The notes: generated by a model from the sequence alone, not told the origin. A stretch of 55,043 bases of DNA from Bernardetia sp. (GCA_020630575.1 JAHDBD010000006.1:176932-231974), one strand, 5' to 3'; positions 41,051 to 50,345 are shown, counted from the first letter of the stretch. Made by a program: numbers and translations.

Positions 41051-43121
41051 AAAACACTTATTTTTAAGACTTTACAAAGATAATTTTAGGGGTGTTAAAA
41101 AACCCCTTTCTTATTATGCTAAAGATTTTGATAAAAACGAAAAAGTTTTTTTTAACATACTTGGTGATAAAAGCTATACTACTGAGAAAAAATTTAGAAA
41201 TTTGGATGAACTTTTCTTAACAGAAAATGCATTCTTTAACTTGATTTTTGCTTTTAAATATCTTTCATATTATCAAAGTATTGATACACACTCAAACAAG
41301 AGTATACAAGAAATATTCGAACTATCACTTCTTTCAGATAATGATGAAAAACCTAATGATGAAGGATTTAAATTTGCATATTTTTCAGATTCTAAAAGGG
41401 AAGAGTTAATAATTTATAGAAAATTAAATATTTTACTACTTTGGAAGCAATTGGGTATATCTGATTTGGAATTTTCTAGAAGAATAGAAGAATGTTTAGT
41501 TAATGTAATACCATCTAGTGGAATAGCATCACTTTCCGATGGTTTAAAATATAAAAATCCATTTATAGATTATAAAAAGTCAAACACATATGTAACTAAA
41601 TCGAATAATATAGTAGATGATTTAAAAGTATATCAAAATAAACTAAGTGAACTTGAAAAAAAATTCACGGATAGTTTAGACATGCCAAAGACTGTACTTT
41701 TTGATGGAACTAGGTTTACAATAATTATTCCGAAATCTCCTATATCATTAATGTTTGATATAAAAAATCCAAAAATATATAATATTGGTGGCAAGAAAAA
41801 CAGTAACTGTAAAGTTAAAGATGAAACTAGGTCTTCATACACGGGTGGGATAAGTATAATACACCCAACATCATTACAACCTGCTTTTATTGATAGGAAA
41901 AAATCAGAACGATGTGGTAGTTGGTGGAATGGTCGCTCTGCTTGGGATTATACTTGGAAAGAAGTTATTGATAAAGCAATTTTGGATATAACTAACTCGA
42001 CAAATACAAAAGGTGTTGTTGAAAAGTTGGAATTAATATCATTTATACTACTTTTAAAAAATGGTGGTAAAATTAAAAAAAGTGGGTTTGATATTATAGA
42101 TTTAATTGTTGACTATAGGGATGAGAGAAACAAAATTGTTAAAGAATATAATAATGTTGTTGAGGCACAAAAAGAGTTAGCATCTACATTATTTCACTCT
42201 TATAGAAATAGAAAACCTGTAAATATTATATTTAAATGTGTAAATGGGTATGCTGTTGTAAATTATAAAAGGTATAAGTTGTCAGAAGAAAAGAAATTAG
42301 ATTCATCTGCTACTTTTTATAATGAAAATTTAAAGAAAATTGGTGTTTCTTCATTCTATACTGACAATGCATCTGAATATAATGATGCATATAAAAGGAA
42401 AGTTTATGATGGTGGTAGGGAAAATAAACTAAAGTTAAAAAAAGCAATAGTTTCTGCAACATTTTTGGCAATTTTTAAATCAAGTAATATATTATCTATA
42501 GATTATAAATCTGATAATGAAAGGGAATCAATAAAACGTTATAATAAACTTTTAAATAATGATGGTACTCATACACTAAATAACTATATAATGCCTGTAG
42601 AGGTTATTACAAGTAGGTTGAATACAATTTATACTGCAAATTCAATAAATACATATGCAACAAAATTACAGGAACAAATAAACAAGATTGGATATGTTGA
42701 TGTTAATGAGTATTCAAAATCAATCGAAATAATAGAGAATGGTATCGCAAATGATTTTGTTTATAGTAGTAATTATGATTTAGATATTGATACAGGTGCT
42801 AAAACCAAGCATAATAAAAAGAGGTTCATAGTACAGTATAATAATATGGAAAGAGAATATATAGATACAGAGTTTTATTCATCGTTTTTCGAACATGTAC
42901 AATATCAAGACGTTAAATATCACGACATAATGCAATCAGAAACATATACTAGTCAAGTAAATGATTTTGATAGATTGGAAAAGACAACCATAATAGACCA
43001 TGACCCAAACTATTTAAATAATATAAGGGGTGCTAGGAAAGTTATGATTAAACAGAAAGCAACCGAAACAAATTCAGATAGAACTAGACTAAACTATCCC
43101 AAAAATCCAAAGAATAAATGA
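41043..43121 (+). CDS. Large unknown protein, 692 residues
   Basis: The largest unrecognised protein of the right half. It is hydrophilic and basic, with long helices at 80-220 (including SDLEFSRRIEECLVN), a Trp-rich turn (CGSWWNGRSAWDY, about 298-310) suggestive of a binding pocket, and a Lys-rich end. No signal peptide, membrane segment or nuclease/polymerase motif is seen. It lies in a TAnnTTTG-driven operon with the metalloprotease gene, which starts on its last four bases (ATGA). This suggests joint expression. Function not assigned. Confidence 0.72.
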   Translation: MIRKHLFLRLYKDNFRGVKKPLSYYAKDFDKNEKVFFNILGDKSYTTEKKFRNLDELFLTENAFFNLIFAFKYLSYYQSIDTHSNKSIQEIFELSLLSDNDEKPNDEGFKFAYFSDSKREELIIYRKLNILLLWKQLGISDLEFSRRIEECLVNVIPSSGIASLSDGLKYKNPFIDYKKSNTYVTKSNNIVDDLKVYQNKLSELEKKFTDSLDMPKTVLFDGTRFTIIIPKSPISLMFDIKNPKIYNIGGKKNSNCKVKDETRSSYTGGISIIHPTSLQPAFIDRKKSERCGSWWNGRSAWDYTWKEVIDKAILDITNSTNTKGVVEKLELISFILLLKNGGKIKKSGFDIIDLIVDYRDERNKIVKEYNNVVEAQKELASTLFHSYRNRKPVNIIFKCVNGYAVVNYKRYKLSEEKKLDSSATFYNENLKKIGVSSFYTDNASEYNDAYKRKVYDGGRENKLKLKKAIVSATFLAIFKSSNILSIDYKSDNERESIKRYNKLLNNDGTHTLNNYIMPVEVITSRLNTIYTANSINTYATKLQEQINKIGYVDVNEYSKSIEIIENGIANDFVYSSNYDLDIDTGAKTKHNKKRFIVQYNNMEREYIDTEFYSSFFEHVQYQDVKYHDIMQSETYTSQVNDFDRLEKTTIIDHDPNYLNNIRGARKVMIKQKATETNSDRTRLNYPKNPKNK

Positions 43122-43846
43122 AAAAAATTAAAGAAATAATTGTTAAACTTGATGAAATTATAACATATAAAAGATTACTAATAACTTGCATAATAATAAT
43201 TTCATTTAAGATTGGTATTGGTCGTGGAATATTTAAAACTAATAATCAATTAAATGATTTATATAGTATTGAAACTGTCGTTGATAGTAATTATTTAAAA
43301 CTTAGAGATTTATGGGTTGATGTTATAAAGGTGAATAAAAAATGGGATTATAAAAAGCAGTTTCGATTGGATAAATTATCTAACAATATTTTCTTTAAGA
43401 AGGATATTTCAATGAAACCTTTCATAAATATTGATGGAAAAACTGTAACACCATTGGCTTATACAGTATATAATTATGACCCTGTTAGTTATATAGTGTA
43501 TCCATCAAAAATTGTAATGTCCGATAAGGTAACATTTGATTCACTAGGGGCTTCTATAATACTTATGCATGAGTTGGGTCATGGAATTTTATTATTAGAT
43601 GATGTATATGACAACTATAATGGACAAATAATGTGGTTCATGGCTTTAAGAACATATTCAAATTTTTCTGATGAATCATATTTTTCTGAAAAAATTACAG
43701 AACAGATAAATTCACCCGAGGATAAATCCATTAGAGAAAATATTATTGAAAAAATAAATAAAAGTTCTAATAAAAATCAAACCAATAAAAAAATTATCAT
43801 TGCTTTATCAAATGAATACGAACATATACATATAGTAACAAATTAA
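43118..43846 (+). CDS. Membrane-anchored zinc metalloprotease (metzincin-like)
   Basis: A 242-residue protein. An N-terminal membrane segment (about 19-33) places the rest outside the cytoplasm. The zinc motif is HELGHGILLLDD: H151, E152 and H155, with D161 as a third ligand in the HExxHxxxxxD spacing of some metzincins (they usually have Gly at position 8; here it is Leu). The fold around it (VYPSKIVMSDK strand, then LGASIILMHELGH) fits the helix-bearing family pattern. Substrate unknown; host envelope proteins or peptidoglycan-associated proteins are plausible targets. The ATGA overlap with the large upstream gene points to joint expression. Confidence 0.7.
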   Translation: MKKIKEIIVKLDEIITYKRLLITCIIIISFKIGIGRGIFKTNNQLNDLYSIETVVDSNYLKLRDLWVDVIKVNKKWDYKKQFRLDKLSNNIFFKKDISMKPFINIDGKTVTPLAYTVYNYDPVSYIVYPSKIVMSDKVTFDSLGASIILMHELGHGILLLDDVYDNYNGQIMWFMALRTYSNFSDESYFSEKITEQINSPEDKSIRENIIEKINKSSNKNQTNKKIIIALSNEYEHIHIVTN

Positions 43847-43860
43847 TAATTAATTAAGAT

Positions 43861-45327
43861 ATGCAAAGGATAAGATTATCAAAAGATGTTTTATTAGAGA
43901 TAACAGATGAAATAGAATCTATAAATTTAAATGAAATTCCTAGTATTCATTTATATGAGTATGGTGTGAACAATAATAAACAAATTGTTTTATCTGATGG
44001 TGAAAAAGAGAGTCGTGAATCTTCGTATTGGGCTTATAATAATGTACTATTATCACCAACACCAAACTTCTATCTAGATGATAAAGTATCACCAAACTTC
44101 CACTCAACACATAAAATAAATACACTATTAGGCAATCCAACACTAAATCCACCTTTACAGTTTAGAAAAATTAGAATGTTATTCACGCAAGGATTTTCAT
44201 ATTCAACAGTTGGTGATGGTGTTGCTATGAATACGCTAAATATAAATGCTGTAAGACCGTCTAATAATGCTAGAATTGATTTAATATCATTTATAGATAT
44301 ATTTGATAATACTAAAATAGTTGCTATACCCGAAGTTATGCATGATAATCAGCTTTACAATTCAGCTATCGAGTTGAGGTTGATTGATTTGGCATATCTT
44401 TATAATAGTGATAATATTGATGTAATAGCTTTAAAAGAGAGATTATTCGGAAATGATTCCATAGAAACTCTTTTTATAGAACATGCGGGTGTTAAAATTA
44501 ATGAAATAGTTAATCATTCTGAGTTTGGAAACGTATATAAAAAGTTTTATGATGCTAAAAGAAGTAGAACACAATTTTCACCAAGGTTTCAAAATAATGA
44601 AATAGTGTGTAATGTGTCTAAACTAGATGATGGAACTGTAACAGCCCAAATGGAGCATGAACGATTTAGTTTACAAGGATATTTAGAAAATATTTCTAAG
44701 GTTAAGGAGCTTTATTATACATATAAGTTTGACGAATATAATAGTAATAATGATTTAATTTCTAGTCAAACTGTAAGGATTTCAAATCCAATTTCTTTAT
44801 TCACTAAATCCCAATATAAATATTCTCCACAGAATGATACTACAAGTATAAAAGTTACTGTAGAGGGATTTATAAGACAGGAAGATAATACTAAAATTTT
44901 AAGAGAAAATAGTATTATATTATTAGACATGTCAAAACTTAGGACTACTAATATTTCACTAACAATTAATGAAGAAAAATTGGTTAGAACTAATATTAAT
45001 GAGGTTAAGCAAGTAGTATATAAAAATGAAACACCAAAGATTATAAATATAGATAAACCTGTGTTTATAAATGTTGAAAAATCATTGGATACTATAACAT
45101 TAACGCCGTATAAGCAAACTATTAAAGTAAATTTAAATTCAGACATTGATTTAAGTACAGTACGACAGGTTAAATTGGTTATAGGTAAAACGTCATATTT
45201 AAATAGTACAAATGGTAAAACAACATTCACGGTAGGTGGTGAGTCATATTTCTCAAAAGAAAAGAAATTTTATTTACTTGATATCCACGATAATGTAATT
45301 TCATATGGTTCTATTGAAAGAATATAA
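43861..45327 (+). CDS. Unknown beta-rich protein, possibly virion
   Basis: A 488-residue protein rich in short beta strands and Asn/Thr/Ser, with Phe/Tyr-rich segments, ending VISYGSIERI. It resembles structural or baseplate proteins but I cannot name a family. It lies 14 bases after the metalloprotease gene and ends at a terminator. A degenerate late-like segment, AACAAATTAATAA, precedes it. Confidence 0.6.
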   Translation: MQRIRLSKDVLLEITDEIESINLNEIPSIHLYEYGVNNNKQIVLSDGEKESRESSYWAYNNVLLSPTPNFYLDDKVSPNFHSTHKINTLLGNPTLNPPLQFRKIRMLFTQGFSYSTVGDGVAMNTLNINAVRPSNNARIDLISFIDIFDNTKIVAIPEVMHDNQLYNSAIELRLIDLAYLYNSDNIDVIALKERLFGNDSIETLFIEHAGVKINEIVNHSEFGNVYKKFYDAKRSRTQFSPRFQNNEIVCNVSKLDDGTVTAQMEHERFSLQGYLENISKVKELYYTYKFDEYNSNNDLISSQTVRISNPISLFTKSQYKYSPQNDTTSIKVTVEGFIRQEDNTKILRENSIILLDMSKLRTTNISLTINEEKLVRTNINEVKQVVYKNETPKIINIDKPVFINVEKSLDTITLTPYKQTIKVNLNSDIDLSTVRQVKLVIGKTSYLNSTNGKTTFTVGGESYFSKEKKFYLLDIHDNVISYGSIERI

Positions 45328-45330
45328 ACA

Positions 45331-45364
45331 AAAAATTCAATCTTTTTTAGATTGAATTTTTTTT
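45331..45364 (+). terminator. Terminator after the 488-residue gene
   Basis: A 13-bp stem (AAAAATTCAATCT at 45331-45343, complement 45349-45361), TTTTT loop, then further Ts. Confidence 0.88.
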
Positions 45365-45380
45365 ATTTATAAATAAATAC

Positions 45381-45388
45381 TATCTTTG
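45381..45388 (+). promoter_or_regulatory. TAnnTTTG promoter box (TATCTTTG)
   Basis: TATCTTTG, 36 bases before the HTH gene ATG 45425. The nearest TTG upstream is 26 bases away, too far for a good -33 element. Confidence 0.6.
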
Positions 45389-45424
45389 TCAAAATTAATT
45401 TTTAAAAACCTCTTAAAGATATTA

Positions 45425-45709
45425 ATGAAAGCAAACATAATAAGAAATGTATTAAAACTTCATAATAAATCTTTAGCAGATATTGCAAGAGATTTGAAAA
45501 TTTCACCTCAACACTTAAATAACATTTTCACGTCTAATGATGTGAAAATGGGAACTTTATTAAAAATTGTAAAAGTGTCAAAGATACCCTTAGTATTTTT
45601 TCTAGATGCTTGTGATGATGTTCATGATAGTGATGACACATTCAAAGAAGTTTTCGAAATGTATGAAAATTGGCATAAAGCGAAATTAACAATAGGTATA
45701 ATAAAGTAA
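45425..45709 (+). CDS. Helix-turn-helix regulator (Cro/CI-like)
   Basis: A 94-residue protein. The first 60 residues form an XRE-type helix-turn-helix: SLADIARDLKISPQHLNNIF, with a following helix (TLLKIVKVSKIPLVFFL). The remainder is acidic, with a short tail. The frame continues 39 bases upstream to TTG 45386, but that lies next to the promoter box, so ATG 45425 is preferred. It likely regulates phage transcription. The MazG-like gene follows in 18 bases. Confidence 0.8.
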   Translation: MKANIIRNVLKLHNKSLADIARDLKISPQHLNNIFTSNDVKMGTLLKIVKVSKIPLVFFLDACDDVHDSDDTFKEVFEMYENWHKAKLTIGIIK

Positions 45710-45727
45710 TAAAAACAAAAACAAAGT

Positions 45728-46273
45728 ATGGAAGTAAATTTTAAAAATTATCCAAGTTTAGCTATGAAAACAGCAAATAGACTAAAAAGTGACTTGGAGG
45801 ACTCAACACATATGGCATTAGGTATAATGGGTGAATTGGGTGAACTATTTAAAGCAATTGATAACGAAGACTTAAAAAATATTAGAGAGGAAAGTGGTGA
45901 TGTTATGTGGTTTATTGGTGTTGAATCTATTTTAAGAGGATTTGATTTTCAAGAAATGGTTGATGAAGCATATACCCGCTTAGGTTCATATGATGAATCT
46001 ATTAAATATAGAGGATTTGACTATGGTGATATGGTAAAAAAATCATTTGCTTATGGTAGAGAATATAATACAGATTATTGCAAAAATGCTTTAATTGATA
46101 CCATTGGTTCTATAATTTATTTAACATATTGGCGTGGTGAAACTTTTACCCTTTTAGATTTGTTAAATATTAATATTAATAAATTGAGAACTAGATTTGG
46201 TGAAAAATTTACATCAGAAAAAGCATTAAATAGAGATTTGGTAGAAGAAGAAAAAACTTTTGGCGAGGGATAA
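45728..46273 (+). CDS. MazG-like nucleotide pyrophosphohydrolase
   Basis: A 181-residue protein. The MazG/all-alpha NTP-PPase metal motif is clear: GELGEL with E36-x2-E39, followed by E55-x2-D58 in EESGDVMW. The C-terminal half (TLLDLLNININKL, then RFGEKFT...RDLVEEEKTF) is the other common module of phage-type pyrophosphohydrolases. It hydrolyses noncanonical or alarmone-type nucleoside triphosphates. The neighbouring HTH gene may co-regulate it. Confidence 0.8.
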   Translation: MEVNFKNYPSLAMKTANRLKSDLEDSTHMALGIMGELGELFKAIDNEDLKNIREESGDVMWFIGVESILRGFDFQEMVDEAYTRLGSYDESIKYRGFDYGDMVKKSFAYGREYNTDYCKNALIDTIGSIIYLTYWRGETFTLLDLLNININKLRTRFGEKFTSEKALNRDLVEEEKTFGEG

Positions 46274-46280
46274 TATAGAA

Positions 46281-46505
46281 ATGGTCGTTTATATTTATTT
46301 AAACGACCACAATAAGATGGAGATTTGTACCGATGATGGGGAAATTTTATGTATAGTTGATGATAATGAACTAGATTATATTCTTAAACCTATTAGTGTT
46401 GATAATAAATTTGTTTATACCTTTAAAAGAGGTGATGATGAAAACATGTTATGGTCAGTAAGTATATCAAGATTAAAAGATATTTTAAAAAATAAAAATA
46501 AATGA
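46281..46505 (+). CDS. Small unknown protein
   Basis: A 74-residue protein. TTG 46260 opens the frame inside the MazG-like gene; ATG 46281 (MVVYIYLNDHNK) is preferred. Acidic alpha/beta composition. Its TGA overlaps the ATG of the next gene. No family recognised. Confidence 0.65.
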   Translation: MVVYIYLNDHNKMEICTDDGEILCIVDDNELDYILKPISVDNKFVYTFKRGDDENMLWSVSISRLKDILKNKNK

Positions 46506-46951
46506 GTGAAATTATAAAAAGAAAACTTTACGGGAACTTTTCTAATAATGAGATAAACGAAATAAATCTATTATTAGAGAATACTAGTATTAGGATGTCT
46601 AAACTTCACGCTGATTGGGAAGATTTTAGTAAAAGTATGACAGTTAAAATCCTAAAGAGTAAAGACTCATTCATATTAATATATGAAACACGTGATTCTT
46701 ACAATACATTCACTAAGATTTTGGGAACATTAGAGTCTGACTTAATCATAAATTTAAAGTCTAAAGTTTTAAATGAAAGTGAAGTTTATAGACTTACACT
46801 TTCTGATGAAAATGGTATTTGGACAGATTTTTCTGATGAACGATATAAGTCGGACTTCATAAATATGGCAACATCCATGAGTATAATTAGATATCTAAAA
46901 TCTTGTTATTCATTTATTTGTAAAACGTCATTAAATAACTATGAGACGTAA
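46502..46951 (+). CDS. Unknown protein
   Basis: A 149-residue charged protein, mixed alpha/beta; overlaps neighbours by 4 and 11 bases, so translation is coupled. No signal peptide or catalytic motif. Not recognised. Confidence 0.68.
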   Translation: MSEIIKRKLYGNFSNNEINEINLLLENTSIRMSKLHADWEDFSKSMTVKILKSKDSFILIYETRDSYNTFTKILGTLESDLIINLKSKVLNESEVYRLTLSDENGIWTDFSDERYKSDFINMATSMSIIRYLKSCYSFICKTSLNNYET

Positions 46952-47204
46952 AAAACTAGAAAATATAACAGATGAAATTAGAGATAATGTTGAAATGATG
47001 TCTAATTTCATCCATAAAGATGTGCTATCACTTGAAGAAAGTGTCTTAGAATTAAAAAATATAACACAAAATCTTAATAAAATGAAACATATAAATTTTA
47101 TGGATTCTAGGAAAATACTTTTAAATATAAGCAAAAAGTCAAAAGAAATAAGAAATACACTATTAGAAACACATAAAATGTTTACGGTGGAATATAAAAA
47201 ATAA
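46941..47204 (+). CDS. Small coiled-coil unknown protein
   Basis: An 87-residue, fully helical, Lys/Glu/Asn-rich protein with heptad-like hydrophobic spacing, ending VEYKK. It overlaps the previous gene by 11 bases. No family recognised. Confidence 0.65.
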   Translation: MRRKKLENITDEIRDNVEMMSNFIHKDVLSLEESVLELKNITQNLNKMKHINFMDSRKILLNISKKSKEIRNTLLETHKMFTVEYKK

Positions 47205-47213
47205 TTTTAAAAA

Positions 47214-48416
47214 ATGATAAAAACAAAATCAATATTAAATGCAGTAAAAAATATTAGCGATGTCGATAATATGTTTAATTTAGATTCAGAGTTTAGTCAA
47301 CAGGTTACAATATATAGTGACAATAGAGTAGAATTAAACTTAATAGTTACTGAGTTAATGAACAAAGGTTCAAAAAGAGTTTTTTATGCTAAAATTATTT
47401 ATAAAGATTTCAAAATAGAAAAAGATTCTAATATTATTATAAATATTGATAAGAACCTTAATCTAAGTCAAAATTTTGACGGATATGGTATTATAGATGT
47501 TGTAAAATCGTGTTTCTCATGTAATATAAATTTTTTAAATAATCTTAACTTCACTCTAAATGGCTACTCATTAGAAGTAGCAAAATCTTCTAATAGATAT
47601 GTGACAATTTTAGAGCATGTGAATACTGTTAGTTTTAAAAAGAGATATGACTCTATAGATAAATTATTAAATTATATCTATTATAGAAAAAACCTACACT
47701 CAAAAGTCGAAATATGTGTGGATGTTTCCACAAATGAAATAGAAAATGTTGAAAGGGGTGTTTTGGTTCAGAAAAATAATGCAAATGATTTATACTCGAC
47801 AATAATTGAGGGAATTTCACCATCACCGAAAGAATCAAAAAATATATCCATTAATGTATTGGAACAACTTAATCGAAGAACTAGTTTTGAAATATCATAT
47901 GTTGATGAAAAATTAACACATTCTATGATATGCGAAATATCACCTTCCATGGGTATAAGTTTTGAGACAAAAAATGAAATAATATTTGGCTCAAATTTAA
48001 AAGGACACCTTATTATATGCGACCTTTTAAATAAATTAAATGGGTTTAGTGGACACTTTAATAGATACATAAATCTAATTCTTCAAATTAGAAAATTTGA
48101 GGCTAAGTTAAACAGAACAAAAATAAAAACCACAAAAAACCAATTAGATATAGATGAGGTTTCAAATAATATATTCTTAACTTTAAAAAATGCTATAAAT
48201 TCAAAAAAGATGATTTCAAAACGTGTTGAACTTACATCTTTTAAAGGTTATAAACGTTTTGTAGAATTACATGGTGTTATGAAAAATCGTAGACGTTGTG
48301 ATATGAAAATTTTTGCACAAAATGGTGAATATATTTTCGAAGAGTATTCATTGAAAGTCGAAAAAATTAGAGTCATGGATAATTCTAAAGATTTTCTAGA
48401 GGGTTACTTTATATAA
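47214..48416 (+). CDS. Unknown 400-residue protein
   Basis: Charged alpha/beta protein with a basic C-terminal segment (KNRRRCDMKIF) and no membrane segment. It closes an operon of at least four genes and ends inside a terminator. No family recognised. Basic C-terminal residues may point to nucleic-acid binding. Confidence 0.7.
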   Translation: MIKTKSILNAVKNISDVDNMFNLDSEFSQQVTIYSDNRVELNLIVTELMNKGSKRVFYAKIIYKDFKIEKDSNIIINIDKNLNLSQNFDGYGIIDVVKSCFSCNINFLNNLNFTLNGYSLEVAKSSNRYVTILEHVNTVSFKKRYDSIDKLLNYIYYRKNLHSKVEICVDVSTNEIENVERGVLVQKNNANDLYSTIIEGISPSPKESKNISINVLEQLNRRTSFEISYVDEKLTHSMICEISPSMGISFETKNEIIFGSNLKGHLIICDLLNKLNGFSGHFNRYINLILQIRKFEAKLNRTKIKTTKNQLDIDEVSNNIFLTLKNAINSKKMISKRVELTSFKGYKRFVELHGVMKNRRRCDMKIFAQNGEYIFEEYSLKVEKIRVMDNSKDFLEGYFI

Positions 48417-48450
48417 AAAAAATGGGATTTCCTTTGAAATCCCATTTTTT
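48417..48450 (+). terminator. Terminator with promoter element in the loop
   Basis: A 14-bp perfect stem (AAAAAATGGGATTT at 48417-48430, complement 48437-48450) with loop CCTTTG. The loop TTG is the -33 element of the next promoter. Confidence 0.93.
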
Positions 48451-48463
48451 GTTTCTATATTTG
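48434..48463 (+). promoter_or_regulatory. Bacteroidetes-type promoter (TTG ... TATATTTG) nested in the terminator
   Basis: TTG at 48434-48436 and TATATTTG at 48456-48463, 19 bases apart; 20 bases to ATG 48484. Confidence 0.85.
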
Positions 48464-48483
48464 CTAAACAAAAATATAAAAGA

Positions 48484-48819
48484 ATGGTATTAGTACATTT
48501 ATCGGTAATGTTAAATTCTGAAAAAGGGTTTACTGAAAAGGTTAAAGAGATTGAAGTTATAGAACACTCTAAGTGTTATGATACTAAGGATAAGTCCTCA
48601 AAAAAGAGACGATATAGAAAAGATTCTATAAACAAAATAACATCTAACTTGAAAAATACAATTGATGGTGATAGTAAAGGTGCTTTAATTGGTTATAGTA
48701 CTATAACGACAAAGGAAAGAGTTGGTGTTATGAAAGATGAACTTTATTATAAAATTGATGAGCATGTTAGTAAAATATTTTATACCTCACAAAAGTTAAT
48801 GAACATCGTAAAAAACTAA
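48484..48819 (+). CDS. Unknown small basic protein
   Basis: A 111-residue protein with a strongly basic centre (KDKSSKKRRYRKDSINK) that suggests DNA, RNA or acidic partner contact. First gene of a promoter-driven operon running to the dihydrofolate reductase gene. No family recognised. Confidence 0.68.
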   Translation: MVLVHLSVMLNSEKGFTEKVKEIEVIEHSKCYDTKDKSSKKRRYRKDSINKITSNLKNTIDGDSKGALIGYSTITTKERVGVMKDELYYKIDEHVSKIFYTSQKLMNIVKN

Positions 48820-48822
48820 ATT

Positions 48823-49158
48823 ATGAAATTAGACCAATATCAAGCCTTATATAAGCAATTAAAATCATATGAGCACTCAGATTTAGAGTTAAAACCTATG
48901 GAACTTATAGAGTATTTATCTAAAAATAAAATTTTAAAGTATTCATTAAAACTTAAATTTATTGAATTAACAAAGTTTGATTTCTTTTACAATAAGTTAT
49001 TCCATAAAAACTTCTCGAAAATTTATAAAACAATTTATCATACAGAAAAACCAAATCAAAAAGGACTTGTTCCTTATATTGTATATGATGGGTTAGAAGT
49101 AAGGCTACCTAATAATGTTATAAAAACTTTTGAAAATAAATGGGAGTTTGGTGAATAA
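48823..49158 (+). CDS. Unknown small protein
   Basis: A 111-residue helical protein (MKLDQYQALYKQLKSYE start), aromatic-rich centre, basic. 3 bases after the previous gene. No family recognised. Confidence 0.65.
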   Translation: MKLDQYQALYKQLKSYEHSDLELKPMELIEYLSKNKILKYSLKLKFIELTKFDFFYNKLFHKNFSKIYKTIYHTEKPNQKGLVPYIVYDGLEVRLPNNVIKTFENKWEFGE

Positions 49159-49192
49159 AATAATCCAATTTTACCCAGTAAAACTATAAAAA

Positions 49193-49771
49193 ATGACAAA
49201 AATGACAAAAAGTGATATCGAAAATTTTTTAAAAATTGATAATTCAGACTACACAGATTTACAAAAATTTGAACAAATTATTGAATTTTGGAATGTCGTT
49301 TATGATGAAAATTCAAATGTTTTAGGTGGTTTAAATTATATTCAAAATAACTACACATATTATACAAATTATTTGAAAAAAGATTTTGACCCAACATTAA
49401 ATAACTCTTTCGAGGAATATGTTTTTGCTTCAACATTTAAGAACTCACTTGATTATATTAAGTCTTGGAGTATTAATACATTTGAATCAATACTCAAAAA
49501 TGATAATATTTCTGATTCTGAATTACATAACCATTTATTAAAAGTATTTTATGAATATATTAAATTCAGAAGTAATAAACTTATTAAAAGTATTTTGGAA
49601 AGTAGTGTATCATTTAATTCAACCTCTTTAATGAGTAATATGAAAGAAATGTATGTCGAAAACGCAAATAAAAAATTATATATTAATATTTTCAATCCAC
49701 TATTAATGACTATAGAAGATGATTGTATTTTTGATTCATCTATTTCATTATATAAACGTTTTAAATACTAA
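49193..49771 (+). CDS. Unknown protein
   Basis: A 192-residue helical protein with many Tyr, Phe and Asn residues. No known motif. A second in-frame ATG (49202) follows the first (49193), so the exact start is uncertain. Next gene starts 2 bases after its stop. Confidence 0.66.
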   Translation: MTKMTKSDIENFLKIDNSDYTDLQKFEQIIEFWNVVYDENSNVLGGLNYIQNNYTYYTNYLKKDFDPTLNNSFEEYVFASTFKNSLDYIKSWSINTFESILKNDNISDSELHNHLLKVFYEYIKFRSNKLIKSILESSVSFNSTSLMSNMKEMYVENANKKLYINIFNPLLMTIEDDCIFDSSISLYKRFKY

Positions 49772-49773
49772 TT

Positions 49774-50265
49774 ATGAAAGCAATAGTAGCAGTAGCAAAA
49801 AATGGTGTAATAGGTAATGGTCTAGAAATGGGTTGGCATATTAGAGAAGACCTTTTACATTTTAAGAATGTAACACATAAATCCGTAGTTGTTATGGGTA
49901 GAAAGACATACGAATCTATAGGTAAGTCATTGCCTAATAGAATTAATGTTATACTAACTCGTGATGAAAATTATGTTCCTTATGATGATTCAGATATAGT
50001 ACTACACTCTATTAAGGATGTTTTACTACTTGAACATGAGTATAAAGAAAAAGGATACATTACGTTTTGTATAGGTGGTGGTGAAGTATATTCGTTATTT
50101 GAGTATGATGAAATTTACTTAACAAAAGTTGAAAAAGATGTTAAAGGTGAAGTTAAACTTAATATTCCTATAGATGAATACCTTTTAATTACACAAATAA
50201 AAGCTCCCGTATTAAATGGGAATGGTGATAGAATTGCATCGTTTTATTTATTGAAAAGAAAATAG
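49774..50265 (+). CDS. folA: Dihydrofolate reductase
   Basis: A 163-residue enzyme that reduces dihydrofolate with NADPH, sustaining thymidylate synthesis. Family motifs are complete: IVAVAKNGVIG (4-14), WHIREDLLHF (21-30; D26 is the catalytic acid position), VVVMGRKTYESIGKSLPNR (38-56) with following INVILTR, and IGGGEVY (100-106). Size is typical. T4 also carries a phage DHFR (frd). It closes the operon that begins at 48484, and its 3' end lies in a terminator stem. Confidence 0.96.
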   Translation: MKAIVAVAKNGVIGNGLEMGWHIREDLLHFKNVTHKSVVVMGRKTYESIGKSLPNRINVILTRDENYVPYDDSDIVLHSIKDVLLLEHEYKEKGYITFCIGGGEVYSLFEYDEIYLTKVEKDVKGEVKLNIPIDEYLLITQIKAPVLNGNGDRIASFYLLKRK

Positions 50266-50288
50266 TAAGTTTTTTACTATTTTCTTTT
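50254..50288 (+). terminator. Terminator overlapping the DHFR stop
   Basis: A 15-bp perfect stem (AAAAGAAAATAGTAA at 50254-50268, complement 50274-50288) and T-run; the DHFR TAG is in the left arm. Confidence 0.9.
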
Positions 50289-50307
50289 TTATTTTAAAAT
50301 TGTATTG

Positions 50308-50315
50308 TATATTTG
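50308..50315 (+). promoter_or_regulatory. TAnnTTTG promoter box (TATATTTG)
   Basis: TATATTTG 30 bases before ATG 50346. The -33 position has only Ts. Confidence 0.6.
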
Positions 50316-50345
50316 ATTCATAATTTAATAATTAATAAAACAGAA

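Noticed and set aside
45425..46273. HTH gene plus MazG-like gene as a toxin-antitoxin pair.
   Set aside because: The second protein is a MazG-type pyrophosphohydrolase with intact metal motif, not a MazF-like toxin; phage use of MazG alone is common.
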